From Daucus carota subsp. sativus (lineage: Eukaryota > Streptophyta > Magnoliopsida > Apiales > Apiaceae): a DNA stretch of 64,000 bases. Shown piece after piece: positions 22,603-34,836 of the stretch. The stretch is taken from the NCBI RefSeq assembly GCF_001625215.2, contig NC_030382.2, positions 46,837,364-46,901,363 on the forward strand, in the 5' to 3' direction. Each line of letters starts with the position of its first letter. Position 1 is the stretch's first letter. Position numbers and translations under genes: made by a program. Below the pieces are notes generated by a model. That model made no database searches and was not told the DNA's origin. It worked only from the letters and a program-made list of their open reading frames with translations.

Positions 22603-23203
22603 CTAGTTGAAAAACCGCGCGTTGCGGCGACCGATAAAAATTATATTAATGATTCAAAATTAATATTTATAAAATAAAATCAATTTGCGGCGATTTATAA
22701 AAATTATATTAATAATTCAAAATTAATATTTGCAGAATAAAATAAATTTTATATTATAAACATCTCGATACAATACCAATATTAATATTTAAATTGTAAA
22801 ATTGGACTATAATTCATGAGTGAAAAAATGATAATAAATTTTTACATGTAATTAACGATTTAAATTATGACGAATCTTAATTTTAATTGTTGTTTTTTTG
22901 AAAAGTAATCATGTTCTTGACTAACATTATCATTAACTATTCAAATGGTGTTTTTTTTTTAAAGTAATCATGTTCTTGACTAACATTGTCATTAATTTTT
23001 CCACGCACTATTTCTTAGACATATACACCATTCCCTGCATATAAAAAGCATACGGCTCTTTAACAGAACTGATTGATGACATCTAATCATATACATCGAT
23101 CGCCCAATAAAACAGACAATAAGCTTGCAAACAACAACAAATACGTCCGACGACCAAAACAAATATTACAAAAGAATAACCAACAAACATATATCACTGT
23201 GAT

Positions 23204-23805
23204 TAGGGGTGTGCATTCGGTTAATGGAAACCGAAACCGAAATTTATTTCGGTTGACCGAAACTGAAATTCTATGAAAAACTCTACCGAATACCGAATCG
23301 AATTAATTTCGATTTTGTAACCGAACCGAAATTTAAATTTTGATTAATACCGAAAATCGAAATTATTAACCAAAATTTTTAAAAAACCTCTGAAAAGTGA
23401 AAACTATGAAAACAATTTGAAATAAACATCATTACATCAAGCATTAAGATAATTTGTTACTTAAAAATTACAACTGCAAGTCTCCAATGAGTCAGTCTAA
23501 GACGGTGGTTAAAGATATTTAAGTTCACAATCCAAGTTAATAAAAAGAGTCTTCAGCCAGTAGCCAGTCCTTTGTTCCTGATATCTTCATTTGATAATGT
23601 CACCTACACCTGCACCTGATATTTTTTTTATAAAGTAAATAAAACTTTGGTTAACCGTTCGGTTTTCAGTTAACTGCGATTAAAAAAGCGAATAATCGAA
23701 AATGAAAATTTGGTTACCGAAAACCGAACTGAAATATAAATTTGGATTAACTAAATCGAAATTATTTCGGTTAACCGAAAACCGAGCTGAATGGACACAC
23801 CCCTA
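23204..23805. mobile_element. hAT-type MITE nested in the Helitron-like element
   Basis: The 602-bp element is bounded by TAGGGGTGTGCATTCGG and its inverted counterpart ending CACACCCCTA. It is flanked by ACTGTGAT at 23196-23203 and 23806-23813, a perfect 8-bp target duplication. The interior is full of short ACCGAA/TTCGGT motifs in both orientations. No coding capacity. It inserted after the host element. Confidence 0.9.
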
Positions 23806-23919
23806 ACTGTGATATTGAGAGGGTGTGTAGGTTGTGTTTAGATATCCAAAATCCTACAACCTGTAGGAGTATTTATAGGTGCAGAGAGACTTGTGTGCTA
23901 CTCTTTTCCATAATTAAAT

Positions 23920-24095
23920 AATCTGAAATAGAATCAGATTAAAAAACTTGCAAACTACTATATTTCATAAATAATCTGAAACAGAATCAGATTAATATTT
24001 GCAATTTATTATATTCCATAGGTAATCTGAAACAGAATCAGATTAATACTTGCAATTTATTATATTCCATAAATAATTCGAAACAGAATTAGATT
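23920..24095. repeat. Four tandem copies of a ~52-bp unit with palindromic core
   Basis: AATCTGAAACAGAATCAGATT or a close variant recurs about every 52 bp (near 23920, 23972, 24023, 24075). Related AATCTGATTTTGTTTTAGATT units occur in the sister element near 43010, so the array belongs to the Helitron-like family. Confidence 0.8.
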
Positions 24096-24350
24096 AATTT
24101 ATGCCAAGATATATACCATATCAATTAATCTGAAACAAAATTTTTTTTTTGATATTTTTCATCCAAAAATTCCAGAAAATTAGAAAAAATAGAACGGAGT
24201 TATCTGAGAGGCGCCACCTACACGCCCCTCGCTTCTCCTTTATATAAGTATATTGATTGTCCGTTCTTTTCTCTCTTTTTGCTTGAACTCGAGATCACAA
24301 ATAAAATGCGAAGTGCGTTAGTTAACTAATTTTTTTTTCAGAAATACTAT

Positions 24351-24913
24351 GGGGCCGTTTGGCTGAACTTAAAAGAAGTGACTTATTGATTAAAGTAGAG
24401 AAGTGGACTAAAAGTGAGAAATTGGTTTGAACTTATAAGTTGTTTGGATATCGTGACTTAAAAGTTTTTTAGTGTTTGGATAACCTAACTTATAAGTTAG
24501 TATAATTTTGTAATATATAAATTATTTTATTTAAAAATAAATTATAACAATAAAAGACTTTTTATTATTAAATACATGACATGTTTTACAGATTCAAAAT
24601 GTAAAAACACTTTACTACAAAAAAATATTAATAAAAGTATATACAATAAAATAGAGAAGAGAGGTGGGGGAAAGAAAACACAGTCGGGAGAGAAGAAGGG
24701 AAAAGGCAGCGCAACGCGAGAGAAAGTTATGAGTTCATTTTCTGTTACAAGAAGTTGAGCCCCCAAAAAAGCTAGGTTTGCAAGCTTTTTATCTGGGCTT
24801 CCTTTGGTTCAATTGAACACTTCTCAAAAATAGCCGAACAGACCTGAAATAAGCAGAAGTGGACTTTTACATCTTTTAAGCCCAAAAATGGCTCTGCGAA
24901 ACATGACCCACTA
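24351..24913. mobile_element. Decayed inverted-repeat element (GGGGCCGTTTGGC end)
   Basis: The left end GGGCCGTTTGGCTGAACTTA and the right part with CTTTTAAGCCCA and AAACATGACCC are degenerate inverted repeats, flanked by ACTATG on both sides. It is related to 56421-56665 and 57907-58150, which share the GTTTGG end and AAGAAGTG/CACTTCT-type subterminal sequence. No credible coding region. Confidence 0.6.
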
Positions 24914-27202
24914 TGTTTTCACGTATTATTGGGAATGGATATTGAAACGACCATGCATATGAGTAGAAAATGCACAACGAAATAACGAATCTCTAAGCAA
25001 GAGATATCACCAGATTTTGTTTCCATTAAATCATTTAAATAAGATAAGTCAGCCGATAGCCTAACTGGAATCACAGTTTTCTCGGCGCATAGCCGCATAC
25101 TCCTGTTTTTAGACTAGAACATGTATCACAAAATAAGTCAAGCATTGAGAACCCTTCAACATTTCTAGAAGCAGGAGGATACCATTCCTCAAACAAGAGC
25201 TCAATTTAAGAAAACCAATATATATATTCCATGATTGATATTCGGAGATTCGGACATCAGCAACAAATAGAATGCCTCTCCAAATTAAAACTACACTCAA
25301 AGCAACAATTATACTGACATTACATGATTACGGTTTACGGGAGTAAAGGTTACATAAAATGATAAGACATGCGCCTTCTAGAAACAGCACTGTAAATTTC
25401 CTCTTTTTCTATATTTCAAGATTATTAATTTCATCAAAACACAATATATTACGGTAAATATAATCAACTTAATCAACTTACATACTTGGTATTTTATATC
25501 GTTTTAACTAACACCCGAAATGCTTGACATATTAGAAATTAATAATTTTCAATATTTTCCTAATTTAATATAACAACTTTATATCCGTATTTTTAAACAA
25601 TCAAAAAATCAAAATAAATGCGTGTGACTTGTGTTTTTTCCAAACCTATACAGTATGTGCATGGGTTCGTACACAAACTTGAATACTTTAACAACTTCGC
25701 CACAAGAATATCCGGTCAGCTTATGCAAACATTGACTCGTCAACCGGTCAAATTCTTCAAGCGTCCGAGTTGAACGCGTTAACTCGCCCTACCTAATACA
25801 TCTCCCACCGAGTTGCACACCAAGCAGTAGATTCCTAAATCACAGGATTATACGTGGTAGTAATTATTTATTAATCTCAATTAGCAATTGTCAGTTGATT
25901 AATCACAAAATCAGATAGCTGTCAGGGCTTCTGCATAAACTAATTGGGTCATGGGTTTCATCACTTTCGTCAGAGTTTATTAGTCCAAATTAATCGTGGC
26001 ATCAACGACGAGCAAACGTTTTTGAACAATTTCTATTTCACTCCGTAGAGTTACAGTATTTTAATCGATTTAAATATTCGTGTAACTAGAAGAATAGTTA
26101 ATGCTTTAATATTTTTCACGTGCATAACGACATAAATTATGTTTTGGGGTCAAATGTTTCGAGAAGGCCTGTATCACCTACGGTAATTTTCTTCGAGCAA
26201 CAAATCAATGCAGTCAAAAACGTAGGAAATTCGAAAATAATCAATTTATTATTGAAATTTATTTTTGGTATTTCTGGATTTACTGAGAATGGTTCGGGAC
26301 ATCAGAACGAGTAAGAGTAGGGTGTGCCAATTTGATTAATCTCACAATATTAATTTTTTTTAAATGGGCATATACAGTTTTGTAAAATTGATTTTCAAAA
26401 TAATATAAACTAAAATATGTAGAATTTTCGACTTATTAATCTGAATTATAAATAAAAAATAATTTTTGATTAATTATATAAACGTTATAAATAAATTAAT
26501 TCTGAGTACAAGGAGAAAGCGGGTAAAAGAAACGCTCCCCAAACGGCCAAAGTATCACAATTTATTTAGCACGAATTAAAAGAGAAAGCAGCTGTTAGCA
26601 CTTAGCTCATTGTTATTTAACAAAGAAGAAAAAACGTGCATCCCCAAATTGTTTTATGCCAGATAATCCATCATGCTAAGTTGCTAACAAGATATCTAAA
26701 CCATATTACCAATTTACCATCGGGACAAATTGCCTATGCCTATCTACACACCAAAATGAATCACAATATAATTTGCAAAATCGATTTTAATTAAATTAAA
26801 TACTTATTCAAACTTGACTTATTTAATTTAAAGATATTTTTTATTTTTAATTTTTATAGATAATTCAAGCGGATCGAAATCTTCCCAAATAAATTTAACG
26901 AACTTCAATAGCAATCCAAAGTCTAAGACAGCACGTATACCAGTTTTTTGGAAAATAAATATAAAAACGAAGCCATGAATAATAAAAAAACAAAAATGTG
27001 ACACGGTAATGTGCAAATTGTTGAGTCTTCCACCTCAGTTTCCTACCACCTTCGTTTAATAATTCTTGTCCTCCAAACAACCCTTTAAAAAATTCCCAAT
27101 CATTAATCTATTTTTTAATGGAGAATGCTGTTTATTCAAACTTGTACAATTTATCTGAATATTACGCCATACTTTATCTAACTTTATCTCTCATCCTCCC
27201 AA
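24914..27202. other. Intergenic DNA without recognised features
   Basis: AT-rich, only short unconvincing frames on either strand. No RNA gene or bounded mobile element was recognised. The last few hundred bases are presumably upstream sequence of the DUF1645 gene. Confidence 0.55.
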
Positions 27203-27209
27203 TATATAA
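27203..27209 (+). promoter_or_regulatory. Probable TATA box of the DUF1645 gene
   Basis: TATATAA lies 120 nt upstream of the ATG, followed by a pyrimidine-rich leader (CTATCTTCACC, CTCATCTCTTCC) as expected for a plant core promoter and 5' UTR. Confidence 0.55.
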
Positions 27210-27329
27210 CCTATCTTCACCATTTCTTCAAGTCATCAATTTCATCACATCTCACCTACTCTCATCTCTTCCGCAAACTTCATTTACCTATACACACATA
27301 CACACAGAATACATACAGAGAGAGAAGAT

Positions 27330-28184
27330 ATGCAGGCGGATTTAGAGATACGGAGCTCGTCTCCGAGCTTGTTTGTTAACGAAGATGAAGAAAAGGAGTT
27401 CGCCGAGATCGCCGCGAAGATCTCGGAGGATTTTGATTTTAAGCTGAGCTTTTTGAAGATAGCGAGTGAGCAACAAGGCGAAGAATCTGACGAAGTTGAA
27501 GAGGAGCATAATGAAGCGGAGGTTGCTGATGATGATGATTTCACATTCGCAATCAACGGCTCAGATTCAACGGCGATTTCTGGCGAAGGCGCGTCCACGG
27601 AAGCTCAGATCCGGCCGTATTTCCCGTTATTCAACCAAGATCTGTTGCTAGCGCCCGAGGATTACAAGAAATCGGAGAATAAACTGCCGTCGCGGCCGCC
27701 GGTGGAGAAAGTGTTCATCGAATCGCCGCCGTCGGAAGGCGAAACGAACGCCAACAGAATCGCATCTGGACCGTACTGCGAGTGGGAGAAAGCGACGCCG
27801 GAGCTTTCAAAGAAGAGCAACTCCACCGGTTTCTCGAAGCTATGGAGATTCAAGGAGTATTTGCACCGGAGTCACAGTGACGGACGTGACGCGTTCGTAT
27901 TTTTGAACAACGAAGCTAAACGAGAAGTGAAATCGGTTCAGAAAAAGATCACCGGAGAAGCTTCGTCGGAGAAGAAACCGGAAGTGAAAGTCGCCGCAGA
28001 AAAGAAGGCGGTGAAGAAGGGGAAGAAGACGGCGCCGCCGTTGTCGGCACACGAAGTGTATTTGAGAAGTAAAGGAATATATCCGGATTACGATAGACGG
28101 CGATCGCATCTTCCGTTTCAGCCTGTTGGTTTCTTTACTAATGTTAGTGGTGGTGGATTGAGTAAAAATGTTCATCCTTATTAA
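27330..28184 (+). CDS. DUF1645 family protein
   Basis: Single exon, 284 residues, no introns. The N-terminal half is acidic (EDEEKEFAEIAAKISEDF at about 18-36, then a Glu/Asp-rich stretch to about 70). The middle contains FPLFNQDLLL, then GPYCEWEK and the family signature WRFKEYLHRSHSDGRDAFVF (about 172-191). The C-terminal part is lysine/alanine-rich and ends in AHEVYLRSKGIYPDYDRRRSHLPF. These are marks of the plant DUF1645 family (rice members are linked to grain length and stress response); the biochemical role is unknown. The lysine-rich stretch could direct it to the nucleus (inference). GC content is clearly higher than in the flanking DNA. Confidence 0.88.
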   Translation: MQADLEIRSSSPSLFVNEDEEKEFAEIAAKISEDFDFKLSFLKIASEQQGEESDEVEEEHNEAEVADDDDFTFAINGSDSTAISGEGASTEAQIRPYFPLFNQDLLLAPEDYKKSENKLPSRPPVEKVFIESPPSEGETNANRIASGPYCEWEKATPELSKKSNSTGFSKLWRFKEYLHRSHSDGRDAFVFLNNEAKREVKSVQKKITGEASSEKKPEVKVAAEKKAVKKGKKTAPPLSAHEVYLRSKGIYPDYDRRRSHLPFQPVGFFTNVSGGGLSKNVHPY

Positions 28185-29334
28185 TTAAACCAAGATGTAT
28201 TTGTTTATTTTTAAGTTTAATTGTATAATTACTACTGGAATTAAGCTTGAGAATTAATAAAGGTTCTTTCATTAAGCTTGTTCTGTACATGATTGTATGA
28301 TATTGAATGAGGATATTTATTTGTTCATGTCAACATTACATCTTGCATCTCATCAATCATCATTACATGTTTCTTGTTTGGGTGCGATGAGAATTGAGAA
28401 TTACGAAGGCCAATTATTGATGTTTTGGCAGAGATCAATTAAAAAAAATTAAATCATCTGTAAATTCTCCTGGTCACGAAAAAAATGTTAAAATGTTGTA
28501 GTGAATCAGTTTAAACGTGTAAATGATATGATAATTGATAAACACAGATGGAATGTCGACTCAAAGTTTCACCAACTCTCAAAGGCTTTAAAAACTGATT
28601 ACACGTTATAAGAATGGTCATAAACAACAATTAGGCAGTAATGCAGCAGATAAGCAATTTGGTTTAAAAAAACAAGTAGAGCCATTGAAGGGCCCATGAA
28701 AAGGAATAATTCTAAGAATGTGAAATTATAAAATGGAACGCCAGACAAAAAACACTGGGGGTCCATTAAAATTAGAGTAGTGAAAGGCTCCAATCAACAC
28801 ACATACAGCATTGTTTGATTGGGTACATATATTCAACACTGGACAGCTAAACTGCTCAGCAGTCTTCTTATATTTGTTAGAATAATATCGGAGTGCCGAT
28901 GTCCTGTTCAGTGTGTAAGCGATCGAAATATAGTTTACATCTACGGGTCCGGGGACCAATTTTCGCCAATTGCCACTAGCTAGTAGGAATATTATATGCA
29001 AAAGGCTCACATAATTTCAAAACATTTACATATATCTCTCCTTTCTTTAATTTTATTTGAATCCGTCAACTCTTGTTTATCAAGAGGAAGAGAGTGTGCT
29101 TGTTTTAATTGACACAGCATTATCTCACACTGTCAAAATGATAATGATAATTTATTATTATTTCAAATGTTTATAAATATAATATATTACTTTGACAAAA
29201 AAATAGATGATAATAGAGTTTTGCTAGAAGTTCGGTACTAACTAAAATTTTAGTTGGTGATGATTTCTCATTAAAACAGAAGATGTCTATATTCTTTTCT
29301 CAATAACAGATTCATTATACTATCGTTATTAGAC
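28185..29334. other. 3' UTR and intergenic DNA without recognised gene
   Basis: The 3' UTR of the DUF1645 gene has AATAAA-like signals near 28255-28262, followed by AT-rich DNA. A 94-codon frame on the minus strand (28726-29010) has no recognisable domain and I do not call it. Confidence 0.5.
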
Positions 29335-29658
29335 TGTGTTCACTTCATACAATGAAATGAGGAGAGAATAAAATAAAAAATTATTAAGTTTTAAAGAGAA
29401 AGAAGAAAATATGAGATAATAGTGACAAAATATGAATGTAGTTAAATTTTTTGTGAGAAAGATTATGAAGAAACATGATGTTAAAATGAAATGAGCATTT
29501 CTTCCAAAACATGTGTGGTTTGAGTTATAGTTAAAATAATAATGTTGAAATGATGGAAAAAATGAAATTATATACATTTTCTTTAATCAACACCATTTTG
29601 GAGGACAAAATTCATTCCATTCTCGCTTCATTCCATACATTCCCTTCAAGTGAACACA
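29335..29658. mobile_element. MITE with TGTGTTCACTT ends
   Basis: Inverted ends TGTGTTCACTT and AAGTGAACACA, with subterminal CATACAATGAAATGAGG matched in inverted form by TTCATTCCATACATTC. About 324 bp, no coding capacity. The target duplication is unclear. Confidence 0.7.
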
Positions 29659-29906
29659 ATTTTAGAGTAGGTGTCAGTGAAACCGCGTGAGTAGTATTTT
29701 CGACCAAATTTATAGGAGCTAGCAAATTTAATGAACCCATCTCTGGCACGGAACGGAAGATGTTCTAACTTCTAACCATAAAAGGTCGACATACACATTT
29801 TGGTCTTGAGGAGAATGTGGACCGTATGGTATCTGGATCATGCTGGGCCTTCTTTGTCTTTGGGCTTAGTTTATGGAGTATATAGTATATTGGATCATAT
29901 TCTTTT

Positions 29907-30632
29907 CTTTTTTTTTTTTTTAAACAAAGACGTTAATCTAATAATAAAAAGCCATACGGCGTCTACATCAATGATCGAGTCGAACAGTGATTTGCAATCG
30001 CCTGTTCTCGTAAAGAGACAGTTAAACGATATTTTGAAGAAAATGTATATACAAATACAAGTACCCCCTTCATGCATCCTCGTTGAATTACTGGTACCCT
30101 CTTCATCATGCCCTGACAGAGATATTGTTTGAGCTATCGACCAAAATGGCGATTCCATACAAACTCTCATCACCAAATCAAAACCTCGCTTACAATTAAG
30201 AAGCGAAAAACAAAACTCTCACCAGGGAGAGAAAACAACCTTAGATCTGAAGCAAAACCATAGAAAGAAGAGAAATTGGACTAAAAATCCACCCGCTTGA
30301 AACAGAGAAGAAAGACAACGAAATCTCCGATGGTTTTAGATCTAAGAATTCTCCCGAGAACAGATCCGGAGCAGAACCACAAAAACAAGAGAAATCGGGC
30401 TAAAACTCACCCGCTTGGAAGAGAGACAGCGAAATCTCCGATGGTTTTAGATCAAAATTTTCCGGGAAGATGTATTATTCAAAAATAGGAAGAAAAACAA
30501 AACAATCAAGTGATTCGGGGCTTTCCACCGGTGAAAACCGATGGAAGCCCCCGGCGGCTACGACAAAAGAGAGGCTAGGCTAGAGAAAATTAGGGTTAGG
30601 AGAGAGGATGCTTTGTGTTGTTAAATTGAAAC
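29907..30632 (-). mobile_element. Short LINE-like retroposon with poly-A and 14-bp target duplication
   Basis: The element reads on the minus strand and ends in poly-A (poly-T near 29910-29921 on plus). It is flanked by GATCATATTCTTTT at 29893-29906 and 30633-30646, a perfect 14-bp duplication. Its 5' part (30480-30620) is GC-richer and contains AACCCTAATTTTCTC and a CCGGTGGAAAGCC block, like the 5' leader of a plant LINE or an mRNA. A block around ATCTCCGATGGTTTTAGATC is present twice, near 30325 and 30435. No reverse transcriptase is encoded, so it is an internally deleted LINE, a SINE-like element or a processed transcript. Confidence 0.85.
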
Positions 30633-30646
30633 GATCATATTCTTTT

Positions 30647-31532
30647 GTTTTTGTATAACACATTAGGGCTAGAGTCCCTTATTTGGTAAATTATTATAAT
30701 GTTTTTTTGTCTCCTCCAAATTTATTGTTGGAGATGATATTAGTTGATTCTTCATTCTAATGCAATTTGTTATTTCAAAAAAATTATAACACATTTTCGT
30801 ATATGACAATTATTTCACTTTGTAATTGTGAATCAATTTTTTGTTGAACCGTATGCACCAACAAAAAGCGCATGTACGGTTCGTAAGGAATTTAATTTTA
30901 TCCTAATCAACCGACTTTATCGAGAAAGATTAGTGTTGATACAGTAGTTCAAATTATTTCGCGATTATAGAAAGTTATCATATTTTTTTATTTTATTTTG
31001 TCAGGAATAAAACGGATCATATTTGAATATGTTTAATCTGTGTCATACATGTTTACGGCAGAAATTTTTACCAAACATTACCTTCCCAATGCCAGAATGA
31101 TAACTTATCTGGGTAGGGTTGCGTTTGGGGTAATTTGAAAAAAATATTTTTATTCATAAATTAAAATTTATTTTTAGATGAAAATGAATTTTAAATATAT
31201 AACATTTGTTTATTTTTTTTAAAAATGATGATTTATAATTTATTATATATAACATATGAAAATATTATAATTATAAAGAAAATCATAAAGAGATCAATCT
31301 GAATTTTTTGGATAAATAATTTATCCAACCTCGACCCAACCAGCAGACCGCATACCAAAAACCGTAACCTAAGTTATACAATTTTGAGTTGGATGGTATA
31401 GTTCGAATAGATAAAATTTAACAATGATAAATCCATATAAATGATAACTTCTTCTGCAAGATAATAAGGACTTTGATATTTCTAGAGGACAAATAATGTC
31501 CCCATCAACAGAAAATTTATTCCACGAACACG
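30647..31532. other. Intergenic DNA upstream of the OMA1-like gene
   Basis: AT-rich with no recognised features; its right end must contain the promoter of the OMA1-like gene, but no clear TATA box is assigned. Confidence 0.5.
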
Positions 31533-33719
31533 ATGTTGCAAGACGCCAAACTCTACTTGTTTTCTCCCAAGCTTATTGCACCCAAAAATTACCAGACTGC
31601 AGCGCCAACAATTTCTTCACAGCCTCAGCATTGCTTGTTTCACTGGTATCCTTTCACTTCATCCAAAACTTTAGGTTTTAACCAAAGTTTTTGGTCACAA
31701 AATCATCATTTTCATAAACTAATACTAACAAAATTTGCTTGTTATAAGAATTCAGTCCTTAGGCTTTTCGATTCGAAGAAGCCTGGAAGCAATCCAGCCC
31801 CTAATTTCTCTAGACTTAATCGTAATTTTCTCGTCCAATCTCCATCAGCTGCTATAGGATTCAGGACACTTGGTGCTGTTAGGCATTATCACAAATATAG
31901 AGGACCTTCCCTAGCACTCAAGGATTACTCTAAATTTGCTCGATTTATGAAACATGTTAAAGAGTATAAAGTACTTTATATCGTTGGTATAGGAATTGTT
32001 ACCATTTTCACAATTGGCAGTTGGGAAACTATACCTTACTCGAAACGAAAGCACTTCGTACTAATTCCACCTAGCAAGGACACAAGTTTTGGAAATTTTA
32101 TTTCTAGAACGAGGGAAGAAATCTTTGTTCTTCCTCAGGATCACCCTGATAGTGTACGCGTGAGGTCGATCTCAAACAAGATACTTAGGGCATTACAAAG
32201 CGACTTGAAGATCAAAGAGATGACTGGTTTGGAATATAGTTCAAGAAATATCACTAGTAATGTTGATGAGAAGGAAGCAGCAGTGCCATGGTGGCGACGA
32301 ACTAAATTCTCTACTAGGCATTTGGAGGGATTAGGTTGGGAGGTTGTGGTGGTGGATAGATATCTGAACAATGCTTATGTCCTACCAGGAGGAAAGATTG
32401 TGGTGTACAAATATTTGCTTAAAAGTTGCAAGTCGGATGATCAGGTTGCTGCTGTCATCGGCCATGAGGTATCTACTGAACTGCCATTGTTTTTGCTCCT
32501 ACTCTTGTTGTTTAATTAATATGCACGGTCTATGTTTAGTACTAGTGCAATGCACTCAACTCGATACTAGGAACATATAATTTTGGAAGAGTTCAGAGTA
32601 GTTAAAACAGTAAACAGAATGAAAGATAGTATACCGTGGTTTTGGTAATTTCAGAAAGTTGTACATTATCTTTTGTTTCATTATATTTGGAAATATGATC
32701 GACCACAAATTGACCTGAAAATTACTATACGAAAATGTATATGATTGGGGTGAAACCGCCCTTGCTTGTTGTTGGATTAGGTTGGGCATGTTGTTGCTAG
32801 GCATTATGCTGAAAGATTTACAAAAGCGTTGTGGTTTGTAATTGGAATGATGATCATCTTCTCTGGCGGGTCTGGGAGGTCCCCTCCCCCTCATCCTCTA
32901 GGTACAGAGAAGCTGGCAGAACTTGTCCTCAATCCTTGCTCACGGAGGTATATTATTGATTTATGCATCCTCAATTTTATAAATCTACTGAATTTATGAT
33001 TGTAAATTGTATAGTACTTGTGTCCTGATACACTTGTAACACCATTTTCATTGCCTCATACATCTGTATTGCAAACATCAGTACGATGCACAATCCTGTT
33101 TTTTTGTTAATAAGAGGTCGAAACTTTAAGTCTTAGTGGAGTCATAACTCATAACTGTGTTTGTATTTATAAATATGCACTGCCATTGATGAATTACATA
33201 GGTGTGATTAAAGATAGTGAGAGATTGATTGATTTTTTATTAGGAATGAGAAAGAAGCAGATTATATTGGGCTGCTTCTGATGGCATCAGCTGGCTATGA
33301 TCCTCGTGAGGCACCTAAGGTGTATGAAATGCTTGACCCTCCTGATGATTCTTCGACATCAAAATTCAAATTTATCAGAGACTTTTTTAGTGAGTTATTT
33401 TCAACGCATCCATCTGGAAAAAAGAGAATTGCGGCACTGTCCAAGCCCAAAGTGATGGAAGAAGCAATGACCAGATATTCAAAAGCTATCGAGGCAACGA
33501 GGTAGGTTTCATCTATCTATATGCCTAGGTAAAGGGAAGGACCTTTTGGCTGAGTTCCGTGACTTATTATACCAACATTTAGCTATTAACTTGCTTGGAG
33601 ATTTCTAGTTTTACTTATCAATATATAGATTTACTTTATATTACACATTGTTTTTCGGCAGAAGGGAAGAGGAGGAATGTCAATGTCTGGAGGGAGAATT
33701 TGATGTTTGCGGATCTTGA
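31533..33719 (+). CDS. OMA1: OMA1-like mitochondrial M48 metalloprotease
   Basis: Four exons: 31533-32468, 32781-32947, 33244-33501 and 33662-33719, GT-AG, frame kept; 472 residues. The family is a zinc endopeptidase of the mitochondrial inner membrane involved in stress-dependent proteolysis and membrane quality control. The N-terminus to about 145 is poor in acidic residues and rich in Ser, Asn and basic residues, as expected of a mitochondrial presequence. One TM segment lies at about 147-163 (VLYIVGIGIVTIFTIGS). The zinc motif HEVGH is residues 311-315 and is split by intron 1 after HE. The third ligand is in NEKEADYIG (E370, D374). The family block LLMASAGYDPREAPKVYEML follows. The loop between the motifs contains a Gly/Ser/Pro-rich GGSGRSPPPHP. 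Exon 4 supplies only a short charged tail (RREEEECQCLEG...), the least certain part of the model. Confidence 0.9.
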
Positions 33720-34836
33720 TGGAGAGAAGTTGGCCAGGATATGGAGTTTCTGAAAGTCAGGGGATGCGATTATGTGAAGGCGTAAAGCAGAAACTGGAAC
33801 ATTAGTGCTGTTGTTTTTCCAGTAGTTCCTGCAGTTTATAGCAACCTCAAATGGAGCTATAAAATACACAAAACAGAACTGCTCCCAATATTTGTTACTC
33901 CAAAGTTTTAAGAAGATATTTAAGATATTCTAATTTTGTAGTTAAATGATCCAAAATATTGAAAAACAGGAATTTGGCTAAAATTTCTTTAAAATGTGCA
34001 TCCTGCAGATAATGTATCTTGCCATTTTTTTTTTTTGGATTAAGTCAGAGTCAGGCATCTTCAAGATTTGTACTCCTTCATCAGCAAGTCAACTTACACC
34101 TCATCCCTCCATGTAGCAGTGCGCAAGGTCTACCTCCCAATTCGATTTTCTATGATTTCTCCAGAAGAACTGATAACATGAACAAAGTCACCTCCTAGAG
34201 ATCTCGTTCCATAGAATTTGCACACAAGCAATGCTATTTATATGTACGAGAAGATCCTTCATGCTAAAAGGTCTTGCCAGTTCTAGTCCGTCAGCTATGG
34301 CCATAAGTTATAAGCTAAAGCGCTGCAATAACCCAACAATAACTGTCCCAAAGGAGGTGCATTCCAGTTTCCATCTAATAAATATCTTCTTTTCTTTTTC
34401 TGCATGTTATCGTCTACATTGTGAGAAACTAGTAGTGTTATACTCAATGCCTGCTAGAATTTTGCGTTACATTGCGTGTCTACTTACTAGATTTGGCCAG
34501 AAATAATTTCAAATGGTTTGCTGATAGAAATGAGACTTCAGTTGTTTGGGATCGTAGATTCTGTGGAGTTGGACTTCTCACTCTTATAAACATTGTAAAA
34601 ACACTTGCTGAAGATGAACTGACTCATCAAATTAAGAGATTGACGTAAAATGACGTAAAATGTTTATTATTCAATAGAAGATATAACCATTAGATACAGT
34701 TTACTACTAGAATTACAAAGGAAAATAATAGCATAAAAAATTTAAACAATGGAGTCATTTGATATGGCACAGTCCAAACATCCTAAATGAGAAATTTCTT
34801 ATCACGGATTTCAGATCCTCGCAAACTTTACTATTA
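33720..34836. other. OMA1 3' UTR and intergenic DNA
   Basis: 3' UTR of the OMA1-like gene and downstream DNA. No gene, RNA or bounded element recognised; a 91-codon frame at 34231-34506 is not credible. Confidence 0.5.

Larger units (their letters stand above)
22603..24256 (-). mobile_element. Helitron-like non-autonomous element, carries a nested hAT element
   Basis: Read on the minus strand, the element starts TCAATATACTTATATAAAGG (5' TC, at 24256) and ends with a GC-rich hairpin (CCGCAACGCGCGG) about 10 nt before a terminal CTAG (22603-22606), followed by T. These are plant Helitron terminal rules: 5' TC, 3' hairpin plus CTAG, insertion between A and T. The start GGAGAAGCGAGGGGCGTGTA and the 3' hairpin are shared with 42774-44039 in opposite orientation. 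About 1.04 kb remains once the 602-bp nested element and its duplicated 8 bp are removed. No Rep/helicase coding is seen. Confidence 0.8.

Noticed and set aside
28726-29010. 94-codon minus-strand frame with a somewhat protein-like composition
   Set aside because: No recognisable domain, no promoter or splice context, and it lies in AT-rich intergenic DNA. A protein search would settle it.
29895-30176. 93-codon minus-strand frame
   Set aside because: It overlaps the poly-A end of the retroposon and ends in a lysine run translated from the A-tail.
31496-31681. Alternative upstream start for the OMA1-like gene
   Set aside because: That frame is different from the protease frame and stops at 31681; the protease frame opens with ATG at 31533.
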